Assembly (NCBI GenBank): GCA_004794655.1
Contig: SMMW01000156.1
Span: 186,001 to 250,000, forward strand
DNA length: 64,000 nucleotides
From: Marisa cornuarietis
Lineage: Eukaryota; Mollusca; Gastropoda; Architaenioglossa; Ampullariidae
Direction of reading: 5' to 3'
Under the pieces are notes generated by a model. The model saw only the letters and a program-made list of their open reading frames with translations. It had not been told where the DNA came from and did no database searches. Positions 22,655 through 34,736 of the stretch are shown in pieces (the first letter of the stretch is position 1; the number at the start of each line of letters is the position of its first letter). A program made the position numbers and the translations under genes.

Positions 22655-23668
22655 GGGCGGGTTTGTTCTCTCGCTTAAAGAGCCAGTCATGCAGTCTTGA
22701 GTTTTTCTACAGCTTCAGAGACAATATCAATATATCCTGGAAGTCTACAGCGCCTGCAATACCACCATATACTTACGACCTCATTTTAGTCACCATAGCA
22801 ACCACTGCCATTAAAGAGATGAAACTGTCCAATAACGGAAAACTTCACGAATAAAAACTGTGCCCAGAGGAAGAAAAACATCTATTGTAGCAAAACAACT
22901 GCAATCAACATCAGAAGCGGCAAACGTCTGCAAGAGAAAATGAATGTTCAGACAGCTGGACTCTCGAGCAGTCAGTCAGCGCCCTCTTATCACATGATAG
23001 CAAATGTTGCAGTGAACAAATTATCAAATGCTACATATTACTACTATTTTTAATTTTGGTGGGTTCGATTGTAATTTTGATGTGGGGATAATAGTTTACT
23101 GGAGAGCCCCCTCTATTAACCGTCTAGACTGCTTCTGTCTTTTAACAATTAATTTGCAGACAGTTATCATCATTCATACAGGCTTCGGTGTCGTCAGCTA
23201 ACTGCAGTTTTCTCTCCTCTTTGTCGTCTGTTTTATTTTCTCTGACCACGATCGCTAAAATCTCTTCTTCTCCTCCCATAACTGGTGGAGGCGGTGCCAG
23301 TCGTAGGGGGAGACACGATGGGACACAAGAGAGGTGAGCTCACGCCGGTGGGGCATGAGAAGGACAGTAAGTGCCAGTCACTCACATTAGTCACATTACT
23401 CACATTAGTCATCCAGCTTTTCGTTTGCTTCCCATGGCGTCTGCCGCCTTCAGTGTAGCCTTGGAGGACCGTCTTCAGCAGGGTGTCATGTCACGTGTGT
23501 CAACCGCGCCACCTTTTGTCGCTTGACCAAGCAGGTGACTAGGCTCGGACAATGTCATTCATCTTGTGTTGCCGGTAGGGGATCCCAAACTGAAATGAGT
23601 GCAACGTCTCCTACAAGTAAACGAGTTTCTGAAACATTTCCTTGTTATCTCTACTTAGGTTTACCTTT
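22655..23668. other. Unique sequence, no gene recognised
   Basis: About 1 kb of unique sequence without a recognised feature. Confidence 0.45.
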
Positions 23669-26600
23669 AATCTGAAGAGAGTTATTAATATGTCGATGAC
23701 AGTTATTAGTATCTTCAGACAACTATTAGTATGGCTAAGGCAGTTATCAGTATCTTCAGACAGTTATTAGTATGCCTGAGGCAGTTATCAGTATCTTCAG
23801 ACAGTTATTAGTATTGTGAGGCAGTTATCAGTATCTTCAGACAGTTATTAGTATGTCTGAGGCAGTTATCAGTATCTTCAGACAGTTATTAATATTGTGA
23901 GGCAGTTATCAGTATCTTCAGACAGTTATTAGTATTCTGAGGCAGTTATCAGTATCTTCAGACAGTTATTAGTATGTCTCAGGCAGTTATCAGTATCTTC
24001 AGACAGTTATTAGTATGTCTGAGGCAGTTATCAGTATCTTCAGACAGTTATTAGTATCTTCAGACAGTTATTAGTATGTCTGAGGCAGTTATCAGTATCT
24101 TCAGACAGTTATTAGTATCTTCAGACAGTTATTAGTATGTCTGAGGCAGTTATCAGTATCTTCAGACAGTTATTAGTATGTCTGAGGCAGTTATCAGTAT
24201 CTTCAGACAGTTATTAGTATGTCTGAGGCAGTTATCAGTATCTTCAGACAGTTATTAGTATCTTCAGACAGTTATTAGTATGTCTGAGGCAGTTATCAGT
24301 ATCTTCAGACAGTTATTAGTATGTCTGAGGCAGTTATCAGTATCTTCAGACAGTTGTTAGTATCTTCAGACAGTTATTAGTATGTCTGAGGCAGTTATCA
24401 GTATCTTCAGACAGTTATTAGTATGTCTGAGGCAGTTATCAGTATCTTCAGACAGTTATTAGTATCTTCAGACAGTTATTAGTATGTCTGAGGCAGTTAT
24501 CAGTATCTTCAGACAGTTATTAGTATCTTCAGACAGTTATTAGTATGTCTGAGGCAGTTATCAGTATCTTCAGACAGTTATTAGTATTCTGAGGCAGTTA
24601 TCAGTATCTTCAGACAGTTATTTGTATGTCTGAGGCAGTTATCAGTATCTTCAGAGGCAGTTATCAGTATCTTCAGACAGTTATTAGTATCTTCAGACAG
24701 TTATTAGTATGTCTGAGGCAGTTATCAGTATCTTCAGACAATTATTAGTATGTCTGAGGCAGTTATCAGTATCTTCAGACAGTTATTAGTATGTCTGAGG
24801 CAGTTATCAGTATCTTCAGACAGTTATTAGTATTGTGAGGCAGTTATCAGTATCTTCAGACAGTTATTAGTATGTCTGAGGCAGTTATCAGTATCTTCAG
24901 ACAGTTATTAATATTGTGAGGCAGTTATCAGTATCTTCAGACAGTTATTAGTATTCTGAGGCAGTTATCAGTATCTTCAGACAGTTATTAGTATGTCTGA
25001 GGCAGTTATCAGTATCTTCAGACAGTTATTAGTATCTTCAGACAGTTATTAGTATGTCTGAGGCAGTTATCAGTATCTTCAGACAGTTATTAGTATCTTC
25101 AGACAGTTATTAGTATGTCTGAGGCAGTTATCAGTATCTTCAGACAGTTATTAGTATCTTCAGACAGTTATTAGTATGTCTGAGGCAGTTATCAGTATCT
25201 TCAGACAGTTATTAGTATGTCTGAGGCAGTTATCAGTATCTTCAGACAGTTATTAGTATCTTCAGACAGTTATTAGTATCTTCAGACAGTTATTAGTATT
25301 CTGAGGCAGTTATCAGTATCTTCAGACAGTTATTAGTATTCTGAGGCAGTTATCACTATCTTCAGACAGTTATTAGTATCTTCAGACAGTTATTAGTATG
25401 TCTGAGGCAGTTATCAGTATCTTCAGACAGTTATTAGTATGTCTGAGGCAGTTATCAGTATCTTCAGACAGTTATTAGTATCTTCAGACAGTTATTAGTA
25501 TGTCTGAGGCAGTTATCAGTATCTTCAGACAGTTATTAGTATGTCTGAGGCAGTTATCAGTATCTTCAGACAGTTATTAGTATGCCTGAGGCAGTTATCA
25601 GTATCTTCAGACAGTTATTAGTATTGTGAGGCAGTTATCAGTATCTTCAGACAGTTATTAGTATGTCTGAGGCAGTTATCAGTATCTTCAGACAGTTATT
25701 AATATTGTGAGGCAGTTATCAGTATCTTCAGACAGTTATTAGTATTCTGAGGCAGTTATCAGTATCTTCAGACAGTTATTAGTATGTCTGAGGCAGTTAT
25801 CAGTATCTTCAGACAGTTATTAGTATCTTCAGACAGTTATTAGTATGTCTGAGGCAGTTATCAGTATCTTCAGACAGTTATTAGTATCTTCAGACAGTTA
25901 TTAGTATGTCTGAGGCAGTTATCAGTATCTTCAGACAGTTATTAGTATCTTCAGACAGTTATTAGTATGTCTGAGGCAGTTATCAGTATCTTCAGACAGT
26001 TATTAGTATGTCTGAGGCAGTTATCAGTATCTTCAGACAGTTATTAGTATCTTCAGACAGTTATTAGTATTCTGAGGCAGTTATCAGTATCTTCAGACAG
26101 TTATTAGTATTCTGAGGCAGTTATCACTATCTTCAGACAGTTATTAGTATCTTCAGACAGTTATTAGTATGTCTGAGGCAGTTATCAGTATCTTCAGACA
26201 GTTATTAGTATCTTCAGACAGTTATTAGTATTCTGAGGCAGTTATCACTATCTTCAGACAGTTATTAGTATGTCTGAGGCAGTTATCAGTATCTTCAGAC
26301 AGTTATTTGTATGTCTGAGGCAGTTATCAGTATCTTCAGACAATTATTAGTATGTCTGAGGCAGTTATCAGTATCTTCAGACAGTTATTTGTATGTCTGA
26401 GGCAGTTATCAGTATCTTCAGACAGTTATTAGTATGTCTGAGGCAGTTATCAGTATCTTCAGACAGTTATTAGTATGCCTGAGGCAGTTATCAGTATCTT
26501 CAGACAGTTATTAGTATTGTGAGGCAGTTATCAGTATCTTCAGACAGTTATTAGTATGTCTGAGGCAGTTATCAGTATCTTCAGACAGTTATTAATATTG

Positions 26601-27440
26601 TGAGGCAGTTATCAGTATCTTCAGACAGTTATTAGTATTCTGAGGCAGTTATCAGTATCTTCAGACAGTTATTAGTATGTCTGAGGCAGTTATCAGTATC
26701 TTCAGACAGTTATTAGTATCTTCAGACAGTTATTAGTATGTCTGAGGCAGTTATCAGTATCTTCAGACAGTTATTAGTATCTTCAGACAGTTATTAGTAT
26801 GTCTGAGGCAGTTATCAGTATCTTCAGACAGTTATTAGTATCTTCAGACAGTTATTAGTATGTCTGAGGCAGTTATCAGTATCTTCAGACAGTTATTAGT
26901 ATGTCTGAGGCAGTTATCAGTATCTTCAGACAGTTATTAGTATCTTCAGACAGTTATTAGTATTCTGAGGCAGTTATCAGTATCTTCAGACAGTTATTAG
27001 TATTCTGAGGCAGTTATCACTATCTTCAGACAGTTATTAGTATCTTCAGACAGTTATTAGTATGTCTGAGGCAGTTATCAGTATCTTCAGACAGTTATTA
27101 GTATGTCTGAGGCAGTTATCAGTATCTTCAGACAGTTATTAGTATCTTCAGACAGTTATTAGTATTCTGAGGCAGTTATCACTATCTTCAGACAGTTATT
27201 AGTATGTCTGAGGCAGTTATCAGTATCTTCAGACAGTTATTTGTATGTCTGAGGCAGTTATCAGTATCTTCAGACAATTATTAGTATGTCTGAGGCAGTT
27301 ATCAGTATCTTCAGACAGTTATTTGTATGTCTGAGGCAGTTATCAGTATCTTCAGACAGTTATTAGTATGTTCAGAATTATTAGTATGGCTAAAACAGTT
27401 AAGAGTATGGCTGAGACAGTTATTAGTATGGTAAGGTGTT
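23669..27440. repeat. 3.8-kb 20/21-bp dimeric minisatellite with higher-order repeats
   Basis: Two related monomers alternate: CTTCAGACAGTTATTAGTAT (20 bp) and GTCTGAGGCAGTTATCAGTA plus T (21 bp). The pair gives a 41-bp dimer, with extra 20-bp monomers inserted at recurring places. Rare variants recur as sets: AATATTGTG at 23,891, 24,910, 25,701 and 26,593, and TATGCCTGAGG near 23,771, 25,582 and 26,475. Blocks of roughly 0.8-1.0 kb have therefore been duplicated as units. Monomers are more diverged at both edges, for example near 23,690 and 27,390, than in the middle. Confidence 0.95.
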
Positions 27441-27559
27441 TCATTTGCCTTCTGTGCACTTTAAAAACTGAGACAACACATGGAGTGGGACAACAAGTGT
27501 GTGGTGTTGTCAGTGCACAAGTTTACTGTGAAAAGCAAGTGTGTCGTCGTAGTTGTTTA

Positions 27560-28135
27560 CTGTGAAAAACAGGTGTCATTGTAATGTTTAGTGTGAGAAA
27601 AGGTTTCACTGTAGATATTTTACTGTGAAAACAGTAGTCATTGCACGTTTACTATGAAAAAGGTGTGTCATTATACATGTAGTTTTTTTGTTATTTTAAA
27701 AGGTGTTGTTGTACATGTTTATTGTGAAGAGTGTGTTATTATACATGTTTACTTTAAAAACATGTCATTGTACAGGTTTACTGTGAAAAAGGTGCCTTAT
27801 TATACATTTTAATGCGAAAACAGTTGTCATTGCACATGTTTACTGTGAAAACAGTTGTCATTGCACATGTTTACTGTGAAAAACAGTTGTCATTGCACAT
27901 GTTTACTGTGAGAAACAGTTGTCATTGCACATGTTTACTGTGAAAACAGTTGTCATTGCACATGTTTACTGTGAAAAACAGTTGTCATTGCACATGTTTA
28001 CTGTGAGAAACAGTTGTCATTGCACATGTTTACTGTGAAAACAGTTGTCATTGCACATGTTTACTGTGAAAAACACCTGTCATTGCACATGTTTACTGTG
28101 AAAAAAGGTGTCACTGTGCATGTTTACTGTGAGAA
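27560..28135. repeat. 32/33-bp minisatellite
   Basis: The unit contains GTCATTGCACATGTTTACTG followed by TGAAAACAGTT or TGAAAAACAGTT. The core at about 27,800-28,110 is homogeneous. The left side from 27,560 is degenerate, showing gradual decay. Confidence 0.9.
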
Positions 28136-28459
28136 ACAAGTGCACTGTGATTGTACTCTAACTGTGAAGGCGAGTAGAAGAAAATGTACTACAGTGAAAG
28201 CAAATGTCAACATGCTTCTACACTCTCGTCCCTAAAGAAGATCGTCGTGTTTCAGCATAGACTGGCCCAGTTCTTTCCCTTTCAACTCATCAGCACTACT
28301 CATCAAACATCTAGGCGTCGCTGCTGTCGGCGTGTGCCTCGCGTTAATGAGTTTTCCCTCCACTTCTGCACACGAGATGACAGACATAGAAAAAGGCACA
28401 AGAGGGGGCCTGCTTGGTGCATGTGTAAATGGCACTCAGGAAATCTGGTAGTGCAGTCC
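28136..28459. other. No gene recognised
   Basis: About 320 bp of unique sequence; nothing recognised. Confidence 0.45.
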
Positions 28460-28714
28460 GTCCACTTGACACTCCCTTGTACTCCAGCACCACTCCTACT
28501 ATATCTGACAGGCTGTCCACTTTACACTCCCTTGTACTCCAGCACCACTCTTAGTCTATCTGACAGGCGTCCACTTGACACTCCCTTGTACTCCAGCACC
28601 ACTCCTACTATATCTGACAGGCTGTCCACTTTACACTCCCTTGTACTCCAGCACCACTCTTAGTCTATCTGACAGGCGTCCACTTGACACTCCCTTGTAC
28701 TCCAGCACCACTCC
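28460..28714. repeat. 54/55-bp minisatellite, about 5 units
   Basis: The unit contains GTCCACTTGACACTCCCTTG, then TACTCCAGCACCACTC. Copies start at 28,460, 28,515 and 28,569 and continue. Two variants, CTACTATATCTGACAGGCT and TTAGTCTATCTGACAGGC, alternate. Confidence 0.9.
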
Positions 28715-28744
28715 ACAAAGGGCTAGAGAGTAACATTTTAGATC

Positions 28745-29075
28745 AAATGACGCTTCAGCACAAAGATTCAATGAGACCTACAGGAAGACTCACGTACACT
28801 CCAACATAAAGGTCCAATGACATTCCAACATGAAGATACAATGACACCACCATGAAGATCCATTGGCACTCCAACATTAGGTTCCAGTGACACTCCAACA
28901 TAAAGATCCAGTGACACCACCATGAGGATGAAATGACATACCCACATGCTGATACAACGACATCACTCTGAAGATCCAATGAACTCCAACATAAAGATCC
29001 AGTGACACCACCATGAAGAGCCATTGGTACTCCAGCGTGAAGATCCAATGACACTCCAACATAAAGATCCATAAA
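28745..29075. repeat. Degenerate tandem repeat (AAGATCCAATGACACTCCAA)
   Basis: Units of about 23 bp with two endings, ACTCCAACATAAAGATCC and ACCACCATGAAGATCC, which themselves alternate. Copies are moderately diverged. Confidence 0.8.
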
Positions 29076-29210
29076 GACACCCCCCCGTCCATGTCGAGAT
29101 ACATGCGAGCCCCGCCATGCTCACCCACAACCCAGAGGCGGCCTCCGAACCTACAAGAGCGCACGCTAGCCCCTTACATACTCTTGTGACGCACCATAAT
29201 ATTCCCTCAG

Positions 29211-29635
29211 TTACCTAACCTATAACTGGTCTAGCTGTGAAATAGTTACCTAACCCTCAGTTGACCTAGCTGTGGAGTGGTTACCTAACCCCTAGTTGGT
29301 CTAGCTGTGGTATAATTACCTAACCCCTAGATGGTCTAGTTGTGGTATAATTACCTAACCCCTAGTTGGTCTAGCTGTGGTATAATTACCTAACCCCTCG
29401 TCGGTCTAGCTGTGAAATAGTTACCTAACCCCCAGTTGACCTAGCTGTGGAGTGGTTACCTAACCCCTAGTCGATCTAGCTGTGGAGTGGTTACCTAACC
29501 CCTAGTTGGTCTAGCTGTGGAATAGTTACCTAACCCCTAGTTGGTCTAGCTGTGGAATAATTACTTAACCCCTAGCTGGCCTAGCTGTGGAATAGTTATC
29601 TAACCCCTAGTTTACTTAGCTATGCAATGGGTATC
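29211..29635. repeat. 35-bp minisatellite, about 12 units
   Basis: The unit contains TTACCTAACCCCTAGTTGGT, then CTAGCTGTGGAATAG. Copies are diverged by point changes such as GGTCTAGC/GACCTAGC and GTGGTATAA/GTGGAGTGG. Confidence 0.9.
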
Positions 29636-31624
29636 TGACCCTAGATAGTTGGAGTAGGAAAGGCAGTGAGGGAGAAGATTGCCACCATCCTCACAAAACG
29701 CTCCCCGTGAGATAAGCCACGGACTTGTATTGCTGGACTGCTTGCAGACGATCTTTTTCAGTGAAGTCATAGAAGGAGGCTTTGGACGATATAGCTTCCA
29801 CTTTATTCACATTCATTGTTAAGGCTCGCCGAGACTAAAAGCGGAGAACTTCGCAAGAGCTTCAGCGTTGGTCTCGGCAGACAGACAGCAGTCCACCCTA
29901 TACACGTCCGTGGATAAGCCAAGTGTCTTAACACCAGACCTCACACGATATTGTCTATGGACTTTTCTTACCACCAAGTGTAACAACTGTAAGGAGGTGG
30001 TGCTACCTTTATTTTCCTTTTAAATATATATAGCCTTTATATATATATATATAGCCTTAGTTGCTGGCCCGCCTTAGCATTAGTGCAGGCGACATAATTC
30101 ATGACTGGACCTTGCAAAGCCATCGGGACTACCTCCCTTACATCGAATTCCGTGTCGGAAGGAGGCTTGTGGTATTGTTCACATATGCGCACTTATCAGG
30201 TTACTAACCCTATTGACAAGTTATTAAACCTATTGACAAGTTATTAACCCTATTGACATGATGGACAGCTACATTAAAAGCATCCCGACTTCAGGGATGA
30301 ATGTCCAACCAGCAGCCTAAGTCTTCAAACTCTTCATTCTTAAAATAATTGAACAGTCAAAGATTAAAAAAGCAGTAACTGAGGGAAATGATATAAATTA
30401 ATGGGTATCCAGAATCTTTGGTAAAGTCCAAAAGCAAGCAACCCCAAACAAAGCAAGAATTGTCGGCTCAAATGCATTATAGTATACATGTGTTAGCACA
30501 GTACTAAGATAGTACACGTGTTAGCGCAGTATTATAACCTTCTTCCGTCCAAGAGACGTTATTATGTTCCAAGAGTGTCCACTGGCCGCTCAAAGAATAG
30601 TTTTATAAATAAGTCTGTTGCCCTTCTTAACAAGTGATGCAGGGGCCTGTGAGATGTGGGCGTGTACGTGATTTTGTGCAGATTGTTTTTGGTGATGTGT
30701 GAATTTTAGGGTGTGCGTGAATTGATTGTTTCTTGTTGTGAGCGTTGTCAAGTTATTAGTATCACTACGTCTTGTAATTTCTCCCTGTTGAGATAATAAA
30801 GTTGAATTGAATTGAATTACCTGAGGGCACGTGGCCCCATGTTGACACCGGACTATGGGTGGGGCAGTTACACAAATGTGCTTCAGTAACGGGTAGGATC
30901 CTGGACAGCACAATGAACAGAGAGAAGCAGGAAGTATAGACTTTATGCCCCTTATCAACTGTCTCTAATGAGCCGGACCATAAGAATATTTTAGATGGAT
31001 TGTTTGTGTTCGCTTCACATAGAACTTGGCTTTGATGAAGTGCCGCTGTACCTGACTTACCTGATGGTGCGTGTAGTGCAAGACCATATCTACCTCCACC
31101 CTACTGTCAGCAAGTCATGCATTTGCTACAATTGTAACAAAAAACTATCCAGTGGCCAGCTGGGTTGAAGGTTTTCATTTTATTAACATTTTCTGTAAAT
31201 CAGGAAGTTCTATCAAAGGACACTTTTTTGGTAAAGGTGTCATAAAATAGTCCTTTACATTCTAAACTTATTTCGAATAGCTTGTCTGCACTGGCAAAGC
31301 AGTCCACCAGTGTTAGATTTTAAAATGTATTACTTCCTAGAAATGTGAAGTATTTCCTTAAACTTTAGATTGTTACAAGTTGACATATTGTTCGAATAAT
31401 TACTGATGTACCACTGAAGGAGGCAGAATATCCAAAATGTGCTGTCAGCCATTTTTACTTGATGCTGTTCTACTTTCTTAGCCTTATTCTACAGCGTCTG
31501 CTTCAAAGTGATTTTCTCGGGTGATGTCTGTCTGTCAAATGGTAACTAAGTCTGCCTCAGTGATTTTCCAGGGTGCTGTCTGTCATGCAGTAACTAAGCT
31601 GGACAGGAAATTCTCCTACAATTA
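29636..31624. other. AT-rich spacer with retroposon fragments, no gene
   Basis: About 2 kb without a supportable gene. Around 30,047-30,075 a TATAGCCTTAGTTGCTGGCC stretch matches the tail of the SINE at 6764-6954. A second retroposon end is listed separately at 30,640-30,818. Three near-copies of TATTGACAAGTTATTAA lie near 30,210-30,255. Confidence 0.5.
30640..30818 (+). mobile_element. Retroposon 3' end with (TTGAA)n tail
   Basis: The sequence ends TCTCCCTGTTGAGATAATAA then AGTTGAATTGAATTGAATT. An AATAAA-like 3' end followed by a short direct repeat is typical of LINE/SINE termini in marine invertebrates. I cannot define the 5' boundary, and no coding remnant is visible. Confidence 0.5.
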
Positions 31625-31627
31625 AAA

Positions 31628-31670
31628 TCCTGGGGCCAGTTGCACAACATGTTTCTAAACCTTAAAACTG
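31628..31670 (+). mobile_element. Possible MITE end (GGGGCCAGTTGCACAA motif)
   Basis: CTGGGGCCAGTTGCACAACA followed by TGTTTCTAAACC resembles terminal inverted repeats of small DNA transposons common in marine invertebrates. The matching inverted end (TTGTGCAACTGG) was not found nearby, so this is a solo end or a chance match. Confidence 0.35.
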
Positions 31671-31995
31671 TTCTAAACAAGCAAAATCTCTTCTTAGCCA
31701 TTCAGATGCATTGCACAAGAACATACAAAAACTTGTACTGACAGGACGGAAAGTCAGACTTTAACAACTTTATCTTACTTACAGCAGTTTTAGTTTTTAA
31801 AATTATAAAATTGTGGTGTGCACTTTAAACTGATTATCTAAATAGAGTTAAGGCCTAAAAGTGTTTTAAATTAGACTAACCACTCACCTGTAAACAGCTC
31901 TATGTTCAAGTAGTGATGTAGATCCTTGTGTTTGCAGTCTATATTACGTGATTGAATTAAATGTAGATACTGACACTCGAATTGTAAGCATATTA

Positions 31996-32640
31996 TTATA
32001 TTTTGGGAAAATAATTTACAATTACAAGGGGCTGGGAGAGGTCATCTGCCCCGAGGCCTGTGCTGTCTATCAGAATACAACAGTTCTGCCCAGCTGTGCT
32101 CCCATCAGGTCTGAGGCCACCCTGTTCTTCTGCTAGCAGTTCCTCAGTGGTGGTGCTGATGCGGTTCTGCATGACCTTCAGACTTTGCTTCGGTGGCTTT
32201 TTGTACTGCAGTTCTTTCACTGTTTGCCATTTCCCTTTTTTTTTTTTTTTTGGAAGGGATATGAATAGTGACTGTGACCATTCTTTGAGCCATTTTTTGC
32301 GGTCTTGAGACTGGCACAGAGCAGCGAGGGCCTTTTTGAGCAGCTTAACTAGGAAGTTGTCAACGCCAGGTGATTTTCCTCTCTTCAGAATGCATACTGC
32401 TCTTTCAACCTCTGCCCGTAGAACTGGTAGGTTTGTATGTACGCTGATTCTAATCTGTATTCAGTGCAGTTTTCCCTAGATCCCCTCATCCTTTTCCTGA
32501 TGACACAATTCCCTTCTGCGTACTTGAAAGCTGCTTTGGGGCTGCTTTTCCTTTTTTCTTTAAGGCTTTTCTTCTGTCACAGAAATTTAGGATGTTGTTG
32601 TTGATCCAGGGTAGTTTCTTTCCTTGACACTCAGGCACTT
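31996..32640 (-). pseudogene. Degenerate LINE reverse transcriptase fragment
   Basis: Reading the minus strand from about 32,640 downward gives, with frameshifts, pieces typical of a non-LTR retrotransposon polymerase. PWINNNILNFCDRR lies near 32,600. VERAVCILKRGKSPGVDNF lies near 32,400, resembling the conserved LK-GKSPG-D start of the RT palm. LKVMQNRISTTTEELLAEEQ then GGLRPDGST lies near 32,150, resembling the NR-----EEQ-GFR-G-ST segment. A T run at 32,235-32,252 interrupts the frame, and the catalytic YADD region is absent. It is truncated at both ends and not active. The exact clade is unknown; CR1/L2/jockey-like elements share this layout. Confidence 0.8.
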
Positions 32641-33350
32641 ACATGTTTGTTGACAGTAGCACCTCTTTGATGTTTCCAACGAGGATATGTACATCAGTCC
32701 ACCAGGTGAATTTGCCTTCAACTTTGGAGATTTCCCCAACATTGTCCATGCACCTCGTGAAAGTATGAGATAATGCAACAGTCATAGTATTTTCTCCAAT
32801 ATTCCCTATCAGCCGACATAGAGCAGTAAGTGGCCTAATCAGCAAATAACTTTCTTTACCAAGTTCATTTTCAGAGACAAAATAAACACAGCGAAAAATC
32901 AGCAGTTCTTCTTCTTAAAGTTTATCACCTCATTACAATGCTCATCCAGCTGGTCTCCTTCCCCACTCACTCCATTTCATTTCACACGCATCACTCCTTT
33001 TCAGTGATACAACTGTCATATATATATATATGTCACACACACACACATATATATATATATACACACAATCCCAGCCACTCCTCGCCCAGTAGACTAAATA
33101 CTCTACTGTTACAAGAGATGTGTGACTTGCATACCATTCAAGTCATAATAGTGAATTTCATTATCTGTCTTCTACACATTTAACTTGGTGATGGTGATGT
33201 TCATTGCTTTCTTAAAAGGTCAGTCCTATCCCTGTGGCTGGTGAGCATTCTACCTTGAGATAGACCTTTCTGTTTCTTTGATGAAAACTAGCCATTGCAC
33301 ACACACACAAACACACACTCACACACACAAACATTTTGTGATAAACAAGA
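32641..33350. other. Spacer with AT/CA microsatellite
   Basis: Contains (TA)n and (CA)n runs at about 33,018-33,066 and a (CA)n-like run at 33,298-33,332. It may include more of the LINE remnant at its left end. No gene recognised. Confidence 0.5.
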
Positions 33351-33356
33351 TTTATT
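33351..33356 (-). terminator. Polyadenylation signal AATAAA of the LZTS-like gene
   Basis: TTTATT on the plus strand reads AATAAA on the minus strand, about 460 bp downstream of the stop codon at 33,819-33,821. It is the first canonical hexamer I see in a suitable position. Cleavage would be expected roughly 10-30 bases further left. Confidence 0.6.
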
Positions 33357-33818
33357 GGTAGAGTTAAAATACAACTCACCAGTATAGTGTATAGTTGTGT
33401 ATATAGATCTACATGTACACATAGGCGTCACTTTATAAGCTACATTGCCCAAAAAATGCTGACTAGAAAAATGGTACCTGACCCATGACCTAAATTCCTA
33501 AACTAGACCTTCCTTCACAAAAATGCAACAAGAACTACTACAGCACAAATAATCTTGAGCCGTTGTATGCTTGCCTCTTATCACCTCACCTTCCGACTAG
33601 ACCTATCTGTGCCAAGAATACGCCTACAGACAGCATCTTTCATAGATTGCTAAATCGTTATTTATGGCAACATTTTAATTCATCACAACAAATTCTTCAA
33701 CCTTCACATTAATGAGCTTTAACTCCACTCATTGTTAGACCATTTGCCATTCACGAGTCCCACCTCTCAACGAACTGATTCCTCGTTATTCATGGCAATG
33801 GGCTTCAAGTCCCGTCAC

Positions 33819-34736
33819 TCAGCAGACTGATTCCTCGCCATTCATGGCGATGAGCTTCAAGTCCCGCCTTTCCAACTCCAGGGTCAACTGTTCCACCTCA
33901 GCTTCCAGTGCCGTGTTTTTACGTTGCATCTGCACGTAGTTGAGCTGTAGCTGCTTCTGGTAGCGGATGACCTTATTCTTCTCCTCTAGCCACCGTCGTC
34001 TCTCCAGCTCCAGAGTCTCTTCTGCTGCCTGCAGGTGCTTCTGAAGCTTGTCAGTCTCTGCCAGATGAATGGCCATCTGCTTATCTCCCCTGGTAGATCC
34101 ATAGGCACCTTCATCATTGTGATCAGTCTGAGTGAACTTCTCTACACACATTCTCCCCAGGGAAGCCCCATTCTCACTTTGTAAAGAAGATTCTACCACA
34201 TAAATATCTGTCAGCTCCCCAGAACTTGCTCTTAAAGTTATTGGTTTTATTTTTGCTTCGGATGGTGATCCGTGCACTAATAAAGTAGGGCTTTGTTTAC
34301 TTTTGACCCCAGCAAGCCTTCTCTCCATGTACTCTAATTCTCTGTTCTGGTCCATTGCACCAGTGGTGTAAGAGGCCATACCTATGTGAGCTTCAGACAG
34401 ATTCTTACAGAAGGTTACACTGTCATCCACACTTGATGATAAAGCTGGTGATGTTGGTGATGTAGCTATTGCAGTGGCAGCCTCCAGCTGCAGGCGCACA
34501 TCATGCAGCTGGTGCTGAAAGATGGCGCACTGTCGCAAGAGAGCCTCTTTTTCACTTCGAAGGGCATCAATCTCTCCCTGCATCTGCTGTTTCTCCTGCT
34601 GCAGACGTGAGAGCTGTAGACACAAAGACTGTTCTGCTTTGTATGCCTTGCTTTGCTGAGCCTTCAACTTCTCCTCGTACTCCTGGTGTATCTCATGGAC
34701 ATCGTGCAGCCACACACTCTTCTTCTCTTCATACAC
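33819..34736 (-). CDS. LZTS-like gene, terminal coding exon
   Basis: The acceptor is TCTGTGTAG|GTG, phase 0. It encodes 305 residues beginning VYEEKKSVWLHDVHEIHQ, with heptad-rich Leu/Gln/Glu coiled coil at exon residues ~1-90 and ~220-300. A Ser/Thr-rich spacer between them includes two Lys-rich patches. The stop TGA is at 33,819-33,821. The coding end is duplicated 52 bp further into the 3'UTR (see Findings). Confidence 0.95.
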   Translation of the reverse strand: MYEEKKSVWLHDVHEIHQEYEEKLKAQQSKAYKAEQSLCLQLSRLQQEKQQMQGEIDALRSEKEALLRQCAIFQHQLHDVRLQLEAATAIATSPTSPALSSSVDDSVTFCKNLSEAHIGMASYTTGAMDQNRELEYMERRLAGVKSKQSPTLLVHGSPSEAKIKPITLRASSGELTDIYVVESSLQSENGASLGRMCVEKFTQTDHNDEGAYGSTRGDKQMAIHLAETDKLQKHLQAAEETLELERRRWLEEKNKVIRYQKQLQLNYVQMQRKNTALEAEVEQLTLELERRDLKLIAMNGEESVC

